In this document: piece after piece, positions 37,130 to 49,900 of the stretch
Layout: each line of letters begins with the position of its first letter
Numbering within the stretch: position 1 is the first letter of the stretch
From: Liolophura sinensis
Taxonomy: Eukaryota; Mollusca; Polyplacophora; Chitonida; Chitonidae
Length of the DNA: 64,000 bases
Assembly (NCBI RefSeq): GCF_032854445.1
Contig: NC_088302.1
Coordinates: forward strand, 17,231,338 to 17,295,337
Direction of reading: 5' to 3'
Program-made: the position numbers and the translations under genes
Notes under the pieces: generated by a model
The model's input: only the letters and a program-made list of their open reading frames with translations
Told to the model about the DNA's origin: nothing
The model's database searches: none

Positions 37130-40100
37130 GGATTTTATAAATTATGTACACCCTGGCATTTTTTCCATATGTGAACTGAGTGCATGATTTGAACGTATAG
37201 AATTGGGTGCACGCTTCTAACATGTACACCAATGCATATTTGTCTATTTTTGAAACTAAGTGCGTGATTTAAATAAGTAGAATTGGGCAAAAGCCTCCAA
37301 CATGTACACCCATGCATGTTTGTCTATTTTAAACTGAGTGCGTGATTTCAATGAGCAGAATTGGGTACATACTTCTAACATGTACACCCATGCATGTTTG
37401 TTTATTTTAAACTGAGATCATGATTTCAATGAGCAGAATTGGGTGCATGCTCCTAACATGTACACCCATGCATGTTTGTCTATTTTAAACTGAGTGCGTG
37501 ATTTCAATAAGTGGAATTTGGTACATGCTCCTAACATGTACACCCATGCATGTTTGTCATTTTAAACTGAGTGCGTGATTTTAATGAGCAGAATTGGGTA
37601 CATGCTCCTAACATGTACACCCATGCATGTTTGTCTATTTTAAACTGAGTACGTGATTTCAATAAGTGAAATTGTGTACATGCTCCTAACATGTACACCC
37701 ATGCATGTTTGTCATTTTAAACTGAGTGCGCGATTTCAATGAGCAGAATTGGGCACACGCTTCTAACATGTACACCCATGCATGTTTGTCTATTTTTAAC
37801 TGAGTGCACGATTTCAATGAGCAGAATTGTGTACATGCTCCTAACATGTACACCCATGCATGTTTGTCTATTTTTAACTGAGTGTGTGATTTCAATGAGT
37901 GGAATTTGGTACATACTTCTAACATGTACACCCATGCATGTTTGTCTATTTTAGGCTGAGTGCGTGGTTTCAATGAGCAGAATTGGGTGCATGCTCCTAA
38001 CATGTACACCCATGCATGTTTATCTATTTTAAACTGAGTACGTGATTTCAATAAGTGAAATTGGGTACATGCTCCTAACATGTACACCCATGCATGTTTG
38101 TCATTTTAAACTGAGTGCGCGATTTCAATGAGCAGAATTGTGTACATGCTCCTAACATGTACACCCATGCATGTCTGTCTATTTTTAACTGAGTGCGTGA
38201 TTTCAATGAGCAGAATTGGGTACATACTTCTAACATGTACACCCATGCATGTTTGTTTATTTTAAACTGAGATCATGATTTCAATGAGCAGAATTGGGTA
38301 CATGCTCCTAACATGTACACCCATGCATGTTTGTCTATTTTAAACTGAGTGCGTGATTTCAATAAGTGGAATTTGGTACATGCTCCTAACATGTACACCC
38401 ATGCATGTTTGTCATTTTAAACTGAGTGCGTGATTTTAATGAGCAGAATTGGGTACATGCTCCTAACATGTACACCCATGCATGTTTGTCTATTTTAAAC
38501 TGAGTACGTGATTTCAATAAGTGAAATTGGGTACATGCTCCTAACATGTACACCCATGCATGTTTGTCATTTTAAACTGAGTGCGCGATTTCAATGAGCA
38601 GAATTGGGCACACGCTTCTAACATGTACACCCATGCATGTTTGTCTATTTTTAACTGAGTGCACGATTTCAATGAGCAGAATTGTGTACATGCTCCTAAC
38701 ATGTACACCCATGCATGTTTGTCTATTTTTAACTGAGTGCGTGATTTCAATGAGTGGAATTTGGTACATACTTCTAACATGTACACCCATGCATGTTTGT
38801 CTATTTTAGGCTGAGTGCGTGGTTTCAATGAGCAGAATTGGGTGCATGCTCCTAACATGTACACCCATGCATGTTTATCTATTTTAAACTGAGTACGTGA
38901 TTTCAATAAGTGAAATTGGGTACATGCTCCTAACATGTACACCCATGCATGTTTGTCATTTTAAACTGAGTGCGCGATTTCAATGAGCAGAATTGTGTAC
39001 ATGCTCCTAACATGTACACCCATGCATGTCTGTCTATTTTTAACTGAGTGCGTGATTTCAATGAGTGGAATTTGGTACATACTTCTAACATGTACACCCA
39101 TGCATGTTTGTCTATTTTAGGCTGAGTGCGCAATTTCAATGAGCAGAATTGGGTCCATGCTCCTAACATGTACACCCATGCATGTTTGTCTATTTTAAAC
39201 TGAGTACGTGATTTCAATGAGTGAAATTGGGTACATGCTCCTAACATGTACACCCATGCATGTTTGTCTATTTTAGGCTGAGTGCGCAATTTCAATGAGC
39301 AGAATTGGGTGCATGCTCCTAACATGTACACCCATGCATGTTTGTCTGTTTTAAACTGAGTACGTGATTTCAATGAGCAGAATTGGGTACATGCTCCTAA
39401 CATGTACACCCATGCATGTTTGTCTATTTTAAACTGAGTGCGCGATTTCAATGAGCAGAACTGTGTACATGCTCCTAACATGTACACCCATGCATGTCTG
39501 TCTATTTTTAACTGAGTGCGTGATTTCAATGAGTGGAATTTGGTACATACTTCTAACATGTACACCCATGCATGTTTGTCTATTTTAGGCTGAGTGCGCA
39601 ATTTCAATGAGCAGAATTGGGTGCATGCTCCTAACATGTACACCCATGCATGTTTGTCTATTTTAAACTGAGTACGTGATTTCAATAAGTGAAATTGGGT
39701 ACATGCTCCTAACATGTACACCCATGCATGTTTGTCTATTTTAGGCTGAGTGCGCAATTTCAATGAGCAGAATTGGGTGCATGCTCCTAACATGTACACC
39801 CATGCATGTTTGTCTATTTTAAACTGAGTACGTGATTTCAATGAGCAGAATTGGGTACATGCTCCTAACATGTACACCCATGCATGTTTGTCTATTTTAA
39901 ACTGAGTGCGCAATTTCAATGAGCAGAACTGTGTACATGCTCCTAACATGTACACCCATGCATGTTTGTCTATTTTTAACTGAGTGCGTGATTTCAATGA
40001 GTGGAATTTGGTACATACTTCTAACATGTACACCCATGCATGTTTGTCTATTTTAGGCTGAGTGCGCAATTTCAATGAGCAGAATTGGGTACATGCTCCT

Positions 40101-41720
40101 AATATGTACATTCATGCATGTTTGTCTATTTTAAACTGAGTGCGTGATTTCAATGAGTGGAATTGGGTACATACTTCTAACATGTACACCCATGCATGTT
40201 TGTCTATTTTAAACTGAGTGCGTGGTTTCAATGAGCAGAATTGGGAACATACTTCTAACATGTACACCCATGCATGTCTGTCCATTTTAAACTGAGTGCG
40301 TGATTTCAATGAACAGAATTGTGTACATGCTCCTAACATGTACACCCATGCATGTGTGTCTGTTTTAAACTGAGATCATGATTTCAATGAGCACAATTGG
40401 GTACATACTTCTAACATGTACACCCATGCATGTTTGTCTATTTCTACACTGAGTGCGTGATTTCAATGAGCAGAATTGGGTACATGCTCCTAACATGTAC
40501 ACCCGTGCATGTTTGTCTATTTTCAGCTGAGTGCGTGATTTCAATGAGCAGAATTGTGTATATGCTCCTAACATGTACACCTATGCATGTTTGTCTATTT
40601 TAAACTGAGTGCGCGATTTCAATGAGTGGAATTGGGTACATACTTCTAACATGTACACCCATGCATGTTTGTCTATTTTAAACTGAGTGCGCAATTTCAA
40701 TGAGCAGAATTGTGTACATGCTCCTAACATGTACACCCATGCATGTCTGTCTATTTTAAACTGAGTGCGTGATTTCAATGAGCACAATTTGGTACATGCT
40801 CCTAACATGTACACCCATGCATGTTTGTCTATTTTAAACTGAGTGCGCAATTTCAATGAGCAGAATTGGGTACATGCTCCTAACATGTACACCCATGCAT
40901 GTTTGTCTATTTTAAACTGAGTGCGTGATTTCAATGAGCAGAATTGTGTACATGCTCCTAACATGTACACCCATGCATGTTTGTCTGTTTTAAACTGATT
41001 GCGTGATTTCAATGAGCAGAGTTGGGTACATGCTTCTAACATGTACACCCATGCATGTTTGTCTGTTTTAAACTGATTGCGTGATTTCAATGAGCAGAAT
41101 TGGGAACATGTTCTTAACATGTACACCCATGCATGTCTGTCTGTTTTAAACTGAGTGCGTGATTTCAATGAGCAGAATTGGGAACATGCTTCTAACATGT
41201 ACACCCATGCATGTTTGTCTATTTTAAACTGAGTGCGTGATTTCAATGAGTGGAATTGGGTACATACTTCTAACATGTACACCCATTCGTGTGTGTCCAT
41301 TTTTAAACTGAGATCATGATTTCAATGAGCAGAATTGGGTACATACTTCTAACATGTACACCCATGCATGTTTGTCTATTTCTACACTGAGTGCGTGATT
41401 TCAATGAGCGGAATTGTGTACATACTTCTAACATGTACACCCATGCATGTTTGTCTGTTTTAAACTGAGTGCGTGATTTCAATGAGCAGAATTGGGTACA
41501 TGCTTCTAACATGTACACCCATGCATGTTTGTCTGTTTTAAACTGAGTGCGTGATTTCAATGAGCAGAATTGGGAACATGCTCCTAACATGTACACCCAT
41601 GCATGTTTGTCTATTTTAAACTGAGTGCGTGATTTCAATGAGTGGAATTGGGAACATGCTCCTAACATGTACACCTATGCATGTTTGTCTGTTTTCACAC
41701 TGAGATCATGATTTCAATAC
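37130..41720. repeat. 78-bp tandem array (about 4.6 kb, some 58-60 units) with higher-order duplication
   Basis: Each unit holds 'aacatgtacacccatgcatg' followed by a 'tattttaaactgag' and 'gatttcaatgagcagaattg' segment. The first block contains an AACATG...CATGTT inverted repeat that could form a small hairpin in every unit. Outer units at 37,130-37,320 are degenerate and central ones nearly identical. About 37,450-38,150 recurs 855 bp later (about 38,305-39,005) almost unchanged, an 11-unit higher-order repeat. Because 78 is divisible by three, long open frames arise on the minus strand (up to 393 codons, 26-residue periodicity); nothing else supports coding. Confidence 0.93.
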
Positions 41721-42265
41721 ATGTTTAGAACTGGCACATCACCCGTAAACATCACTTCAGGAAGACAAGCGATTTGGCATGCATAATTGTAGTGAATGAT
41801 TAAAGGATAAATCCAACGCATTAAGTAAGATTAATCCACTGGATTGGTTTCCCTTTGTACAGCACAATCATCAGTGCGTCCAGAATGATAACAATGCTTG
41901 TCAAGTTTCGAGTCCAAACTGCCCTATTTACACTTCCTTTGACCGTCAGAAAATGTATCTGTGTTATTGAAGGGAGCAAAAAATCAACCACACTTGCAGA
42001 CAAGCTCTTAGAAGCTCATTGTAAAATTTTATCTAAATAACTTTCTGAGTTGAACATACCCCGCCTCCCCAACATATCTAAACAGATTAGACCGTCATCT
42101 GTCATTCTATCATTTAAGTAAACTATAATTTAAATTAGGGCGAACCACTAATCAAATATTATTAATGTAGTTTACAACTGATCGAATTTACAACATGGTC
42201 AAAAGTCTAAACAACTTTATATAAGGTGTGTAAAACACCATACGGTGGTGTTTCAAATCACCTTA

Positions 42266-42539
42266 GGGGCCTCCTTGGCTCAGTCGGTTAGCGCGCTAGC
42301 GCAGCGTAATGACCCAGGAGCCTCTCACCAATGCGGTCGCTGTGAGTTCAAGTCCAGCTCATGCTGGCTTCCTCTTCGGCCGTAAGTGGGAAGGTCTGAC
42401 AGCAACCTGCGGATGGTCGTGGGTTTCCCCCGGGCTCTGCCCGGTTTCCACCCACCATAATGCGGCCGCCGTCGTATAAGTGAAATATTCTTGAGTACGG
42501 CGTAAAACACCAATCAAAAAAAAAAAAAAAAAAAAAAAA
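42266..42539 (+). mobile_element. tRNA-headed SINE, full length, young
   Basis: The head 'ggctcagtcggttagcg' is an A box and 'gtgagttcaagtccagctc' a B box. The body runs through 'gatggtcgtgggtttccccc' and 'gccgccgtcgtataagtgaa' to 'gtaaaacaccaatc' and about 24 A. The 13-bp target duplication tcaaatcacctta is perfect (42253-42265 and 42540-42552). It serves here as the reference copy of the family. Confidence 0.93.
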
Positions 42540-43065
42540 TCAAATCACCTTACTGTTAAAAAGGTTTCAAATATTGGATGTAGAAAAGGTAGATTTGACC
42601 TCAAATTTCGGGCAGCTAACATTTAATGTAGGATCCTGGAAAGTTTGTTTTTCAGTTAATGGGTGTTTTTGTCAATGTGTGATTTTTTGTCACTTTAATA
42701 TTATCATGTTGAATACCACATAATACCAATCAATCAAAACTGTACACATTTCAAGTTCTACAGTTGACACCAGATCATCCCAACTGCAATAATATAACGA
42801 CATTCCCAAAGGTTAAAGAAAACTTGTGCAAAAAAATCCGGATATGCATGACTTATCTTTATCTGACTATTTTACTTAAACTGTTCACAAATGGTGAAGA
42901 ATCCCTAGTACACACAAGGTGCGGGTTCAAATCTGGCCTTGAACAGGGACGTTGTAGATTTCCACACTCTCACAGCTTTAGTGACCTTAGTGACAATAAG
43001 CGATCAACGAGGCCCGTTTACACAGTCTAAAGTTTATGGGAAACCACTTGCCTTCCACGAATATA

Positions 43066-43292
43066 CAGGGTGTCCCACAAGTCGCGCACCATCCAGATTG
43101 AGGTTGAATTCTTGAGCTACAGAGCGGCGTGTTGCCCCATCTTTTCTAAACATAAAAACCAATTCAGCTCTTTCTTGTACTGTTAGTTTATTAACCATAA
43201 TTAACTCTGAAAGAGAGAAAAAAAGTTTAAAATCAGTATTAAATCTTAAACACAGAAAAAAAAAATGAAAATCAGGATGGTGCACGACGGTT
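43066..43292 (-). mobile_element. Mariner-like transposon remnant with the start of a transposase
   Basis: It begins 'cagggtgtcccacaagt', a terminus common in Tc1/mariner-type elements. The minus strand from 43198 encodes MVNKLTVQERAELVFMF followed by a helix-turn-helix-like ATRRSVAQEFN, as in the DNA-binding head of these transposases. The frame then runs into the terminus. 'gcgcaccatcc' near 43,085 and 'ggatggtgc' near 43,276 are inverted internal ends, so this is probably a MITE with only the N-terminal coding part. Confidence 0.6.
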
Positions 43293-43983
43293 TACTCCAC
43301 GCATAAAAGTGACCTCCATTGTATAAGTCAAACATTCTCCAGTATGGCGTTAAGCAGTCGAACAAATTCAAACCTTGCAGAAAATTTGAGCGACAAATCC
43401 AGATATATTGACTTAACACCACGTAATTTGGTGAAAAAAAAACCCGTAAAGAATTATTGTCGGATTAACGTGAGATTAACGTCAAATCACATCGAAACGC
43501 TAGGAGTTGGCACTGGGATTATCCCATTAGCTCTTAATCGGGATTTTGGAGCATTATACAATATATGAGGTCATATGAAGTTTAGTTAATGGATAAAACT
43601 ATTGTTAACCGAGTTCACCTGCAATATATACATATATATATATGTATAGGTTATCGGTGATTGTAGAATAGCCGTGTACATGTACATACATGTTCTAATG
43701 ATAATAATGGAGGCGTTCGGCTATAGTCAAACGATCAAACAAACTTGAGAAATGGTGTCTTAGCAGGCATATTGGCTGTGAAATTACCCTGCCTTTGTGA
43801 CTGATGGCCTAGGTATAAATGGCTCCATCTGTTGTTCAGCGGACTTTACTGAAAGTTGCGATCGAAACAGCGATATGTATAACTTGGAAGCGTAACATGG
43901 CGTTAACAGGATACCATTGGATGAAATACGCCCTATATAACTGTCAACATTGTCCGCACGTGTGTTAATTCTCATTTTACGCA

Positions 43984-46900
43984 ATGTGGAGCCTATCTAT
44001 TTACCAAAAGGTAAGAAAGAGGCATGAGCATCAACATTATCTTAGTCATGGCAAAACATCTGCTGACCGCGGATATATTTAGCAAATTATTCATTAGTAA
44101 CAATGTAAGTATCGATTACTTCGAAAAAATTCGAAGAAATCCAGTATTAAACCACCTGACCGTTTCCGTTTATGTAGTACATCATATGTGTTTCCGTTCA
44201 TTTCTTTTATTTTCTAATTAGTGAGCTTTTATTTTCTTTTCCTTGTTTTAAATTTCTAACCCGCTTTATCGTGGCCTAAATGTTAATAGTAATATATACA
44301 GCCGTCAAGTCTGGGTAAAAAACAATAATATAGTGTGCTTAGCTGGTTTGCCTATTTTATTTTCAGCCAAACTTCGAGGCCTTGACTCGGCGAGGCTGTG
44401 AACGAAAAGACCCTTGGCTTTTAGCGGCCCGTTATCGAGTATGCCAGACACCCATACATTTACGAAGACCAAAGAGCACGCCAGTAGGACGCGTGCGCAG
44501 ACGAAGACCGGTATCACGAGCCGGAAGTGAGGGTGGCGAGTCGTCAGTGACTCACGTGACCGCATCGTCTGACGTCACACAAGACGCCACTAAAGATTTC
44601 CCAGAGGATTACGACTTTGACGGTGTGAATGTTCATTGCTCATTTTTTTTTTTGATGTGCGAAGATTGACTTTTTACACACCTATACAGCATCTCCCCAG
44701 GGAAATAACAACTTGCCACATTTTGCTCAGTTTCTTGGCAGTTTAATTCGGAATCTCTAACAAGAGGAATTCCTCTGTTGTATATTGTAGCTATGTGACA
44801 TTTTTATTGTGCTCCCAAAGTGGTATGTCATCCCGAAGGCCTCTGGGCATGCCATGGGTATTGCGATATACAGTAGCCGAACATGTTTGAAACTTTATTC
44901 ATGATTCCAAGCGTTTATAAGATCATGTAAGATGATGACTTTACCACCTGAAGTATGGAAGCGAGTTAAGGTCATCATCGTGAAGTCGTTCCATAGTATA
45001 ATTTCGCTCAACAATGCATGACGAGAAGCGATTGTCATCATGCTATCATGACATCGTTTCGTGTCATCTTGTCATCTTTTCGTGTCACCGTGTCATCGCT
45101 TGGTGCCAACAACACTAAAATGGAACGATGGCACAATGATGATCTTACTCGGCTTCCTTAATCGAAATTGCTCATTTTAGAGACTTACAAATGATCGATT
45201 ACTCGATTTCGACCTGAAGGCTCAAACTACTTGGCCGTCACACTATGGACGCACATCCTATTTTTATTATTTAAAACATTAAATGTTTTGCAGAAGATGA
45301 CAAAACTGCGGAAGAAAAGACAATCCGGTTTGTCTCTTTGTCACAGCGGATCTACCTTGATGCATGTCGAGAACTTTCGGTTACCCCGGCAACGTATTTC
45401 GTGAAAACACCTCTCTATGGATACGCTGGTCATGCGCAATCATGTGCTTGGGCCAAAGGGCGCGCGCGCTTGTGCCATTGCATTAACTGTAAGTTGAGTA
45501 AAAACTGTAAATAGTATATATATCTAATGTGGGATAAACAAAGAATCGATGATGTTGTTTAACTTACATGAATGCAATTTAAGATTCCAAGATGAAAGGT
45601 TGAGGCCTATTTTTCTTGCTGGAAATGCTTAAATTATTCTTTTCGATCAATGCGCTTTTTATCGTTTTTCTGGAAAACTGTAAATTGCAGCTATTAAAAT
45701 TTTTGCGGTCATACTGAAATTAGAGCAAAACCTATAAACATGTTTTCTGAAACTTGATATCCAAACACTTTAACACTTTATAAGTTACAAAACATTCCAT
45801 GAAACTATAAAAAACAATAAACAAACAAAGAAAAAAAACACCCCTCAAAGAAAAAAAACAAAACAGAAAAAAAACCCCAGAAACTCGAGTGAGTGGCTAT
45901 TTGCGCTGAGTTATGTTTTGAAACTTGTAGGAAAATGCAGAAGTAGAAGTACTGGACATGAGCGCAAATGGGATTGGACCGATGGGTGCAAAATATTTTG
46001 CTGATATGCTGGAGGATAACTATTTTATCAAAGAGTTGGTAAGTGTGTTGGAGCCTCTTTTGCGGAATTTGCCTATGTATTATTTCCGTGGCCTAGTGGC
46101 TAGCGTGCTAGAGCAGGACAACAACACAGGATTCTCTCATCAAAGTGCCCAGCGTGAGTTCAAGCCCAGCTCTCGCTGGTGTGGCTCTAGGGTGTGTGTG
46201 AGTGTCGGTCCCACTTATCTTAGTCTCCGCATAATACGGCAATGCAAATAAAAGGGCATGGGTTCTAAAGCGTTTAAAAATCTTTAAAGATACAAAATGG
46301 CGAATAGGCAATATCAGCTATTTTCATAGAAACTGATGCTATGCAATTTTGCGTTATAAATGATAAAAAAGTGTTCTAACTTCGTTTTCCTTGTAAGAAT
46401 GTGAACTTCAAAAAGATCCATGTGTTGAGCTTGTGTTGCTACGTGTCGTTGACTAAAGGAAGGTTTTTGATAGGCTGTATGACTTATGTTACATACATAT
46501 AAATGAGTGGTAATAGGTGCCTTTAACTCAGTTTTTATGACATATTAATTCTCCACTTATTTCCACAGATCTAGTTTGGAGGCGAATCAAGATTTAACGT
46601 GTGCAAGCAAATTTAGTTACCTAACTTTTCCAACAAAATGATTGTTTTCAGAATCTTGCGGATAACAATTTAGGTTCAGCCGGAGCAAAGCTGATCACAG
46701 ACGCTCTGCTGCTGAATTCTTCTGTCAAGTCCCTCGATTTATCAGGTAATGTCAAAGGTCTGGATTTATCAATTACAATTCACTAGGAATACAATGCTTA
46801 AATACAGAAAGCAGTTTAAGGGGGTATAATGCTAATTACATATTTTGCATAAATATGAATAGTGTAATGCTAATTACATGTTTTGTATAAATATGGTTCC

Positions 46901-49900
46901 ATCCTTCGGTGAACTTTTATGAAAATCCACATTGAGATTTGGGCATCCTTTGTTAAATACGCAGAATGTATTGATTCATGGCTTACTTAATACTGACTTT
47001 TGCATTCATCCTAATCTGGAAGCCAAATGGCTTCCAAAGATACACCTGTACCTGTACATATAATAATCGTACGTACATTATATTTTTTCCGACCCAGGAA
47101 TCTTTCACCAATGCCGTCGCTGTTCAAGTTCAGCTCATGCTGGCTACTTGCGGGTGGTTGAGTGTTTCCCCCCCCCCCCCTACCCCACCATAATGTTGGC
47201 CGCCGTCGTATAAGTGAAATATTCATGGATATGGCGTAAAATACCGATCAAATAAATATATTATATTCCTGTAATTCTATTGTATGTTTTTTTCTTGGTC
47301 ATAGATTTATATGTATGGATTACGTTTTGTCTGAAATACAGATATGAATATATTAGCTGTTATTAGCCATGAATGTTTCTTACAACGATGAAGACAAGCT
47401 TTTCCTCATAAGACAGTGGACGTTGTCCAGGCCATTAAATTTGCATACATGTACTACATGTTGTCATTTTTGCCTCAGACTTTTATATTTATTTATTTGA
47501 TTGGTGCTTTACGCCGTACTCAAGAATATTTCACTTATACAACGGCGGCCAGCATTATGGTGGGGAAACCCACGACCATCCACCGAAGTTGCTGGCAGAC
47601 CTTCCCACTTACAGCCGGAGAGGAAGTCAGCATGAGCTGGACTTGAACTCACAGCGACGGCATTGGTGAGAGGCTACTGGGTCATTACGCTGCGCCAGCG
47701 CGCTAACCGACTGAGCCACGGAGGCCGCTCAGACTTTTATATTATGTTGTGACTACCTACGTTTGGTGCACGCACCAAATTTAGAATGAAAAAAAATTGC
47801 AACATAGAGAGAAAAACCAGAAGAGTGCCGACAATATGATAGTTGGCCCATGATCACAAGTAACCGGTGAATCTTGTCGGGTCAGTTAGGGTTTTATTTC
47901 CACTGTTCATGTCTTTACTTAAAAAGTAGCAACAAATCAGCGTTTTCAATTATTATTTAGAATTGAACAGTTATCGCAAACGCAGATAAATCTATTTCAG
48001 TTTTTCCTTTTGAATCAAATCAAATTGTGTACATAACTGATGTTTTTAGGAATGTAGGCATATAAAGGTAGTTAACTATCGCAAAGTAGGGGGAGTATAT
48101 GCAAATTTTTGGAAACTCTTGACAGTTCTAGGATTTAAATTTTTTCAATGTCTTGACGTGAATGGCGTTTATCTGCTTTGTATCTGAACTCTTCAATTAT
48201 ATCTGCTAAATCAACAACATTAAACACATCTCTTTTGCAGGGAATGGCTTTAGTGAACCAGACGCCTGCCACTTTAGAACACTTACTGCTTGTAAGTAAG
48301 TTATTATATCATAAACTTTAAATGTAAATTTCTGAAATGAATTGTTTCCCACGAAGAAACAAAACGGTGAAATTATTGATAAAATCTAAATAATGATCAG
48401 ATTACAGACTTGTATTCCCGACAGAAATTTGGTCTGTATATAAAACTAACCTGTGTTTGAAACAGCAGAATCAGAAGGGGAACAATGTGTATAAAATCTG
48501 GATGCCTATTTGGATTATAGGATGACACGTGGGTTACTGTATCACGACATGATCTATTTCAGAGTAATTCAACTATACGCCACCTCATCCTCAGCAATAA
48601 CAGCTTCAGAGAAAAAGGCGGCGAAATCTTCGGGGATATACTAGGTATGATTGCGCACAACAATTTGCTTTCCCAGCAATACATGTATGTTTGTAATCTC
48701 AGTAAGAGAATTGAGTGCATTTGGACTCATCAGAGTTGTTATAAGTCTCCACTATGATCTCTCCCACTACACTAATCCATCAATTGTCAGGTCAAAATAG
48801 TTTTAAAGTGTATCATAAAAACAGCCAAAGCCCGTTATATATCTACATTAGTCAGAGTCAGGAACAATAGCATGTGCTAAAAAGATGGTATACCTGGATG
48901 GTATACTCTGATTCACGTCTTAATACTGCATGACTGAAATGAGTGTACCAACGAATCAACGAAATCAACCAAAATAATACAAAAGGTTTAAAGGAGGAGA
49001 AAGCATAAAATTACACAGACTTAAGATGAAAGAGTGAGAAAAGTTATATGTAAATGGGGTCCTCAATATTTTTTTCAATTTTTCTTTAAGAGAAAGACAC
49101 TTGGGAATATTTTTTTGTATGGTGGGTATTTTTTCTCTTTTATCCTTCTAGCAAAAATAAAACAAAAAAATATTAAGGCCAAATTTGCAAATAAGATTTC
49201 ACAACCTTTCGTCTAATTTTGGCATTATTTTTAGGTTTTCGTCTCCTTTAACCTGGGCACTTATCACCAATTATGCACCATTTCGTTTTAATACCGTAGC
49301 CCGTGGCATGAAGTTGCTTTTAATTGATTCGAAATAGGAACAGGCACTGAATAATTATGATTATCTTTCCATTTTTGTGTTTATGCCGTAGCGTCCATTT
49401 ACCTGTAATAATACTGGTCTTCAACAGCTGTAACTCAGTGCATTGTATTTTGCTATTATGTAGCCAAGAACAAGACGCTGACAACCCTGAATCTCAGCTG
49501 GAACCATTTAAGACGACGAGGTGCGGTGGCTATAGGAAAAGGCCTAACTGTAGGTACTCCCAGCTGTATATGGATGTAGAACAAAATGTCTCCGTAGTGT
49601 TTTATTACATAATTTAGAACTTAATATTCCGACATGCATTTGAGTTGTAAGAGACAAAGACTCCAATAATGTAATACGTTTCAGAAGAGACCTGTTGCGG
49701 CGGAAGGCTGCCTCAGCATATTATACCAGAAAAATTTAATGCGAACATAGTACATAGTTCAGTTTCACTTTACATTCCGTCAACTGGTTGCGTCGAGAAA
49801 ACAATATGCAGAGAGAGTGGTGTGTTATAAAGAATAAACATTTACATTATCCACAAAATGCCTTTTGAAATACTTTTTGGAAGTTTATACTCCCTAAGCC

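Noticed and set aside
38930-40111. 393-codon open frame on the minus strand with 26-residue repeats
   Set aside because: It lies wholly in the 78-bp tandem array. The unit length is divisible by three, so any stop-free unit frame stays open; no splice sites or non-repeat domain support a gene.
37130-41720. CRISPR array
   Set aside because: Eukaryotic context and direct 78-bp tandem units with no unique spacers.
42266-42380. tRNA gene at SINE heads
   Set aside because: A and B boxes are present, but the sequence continues into the SINE body and I could not draw a complete cloverleaf with an acceptor stem.
43034-43285. Functional transposase gene
   Set aside because: Only the N-terminal helix-turn-helix region is present, with no catalytic domain.
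45400-45420. Programmed ribosomal frameshift in gene C
   Set aside because: Only an AAAA run is present, no typical slippery heptamer is seen, and paralogues need no shift. A second one-base excess elsewhere favours error or decay.
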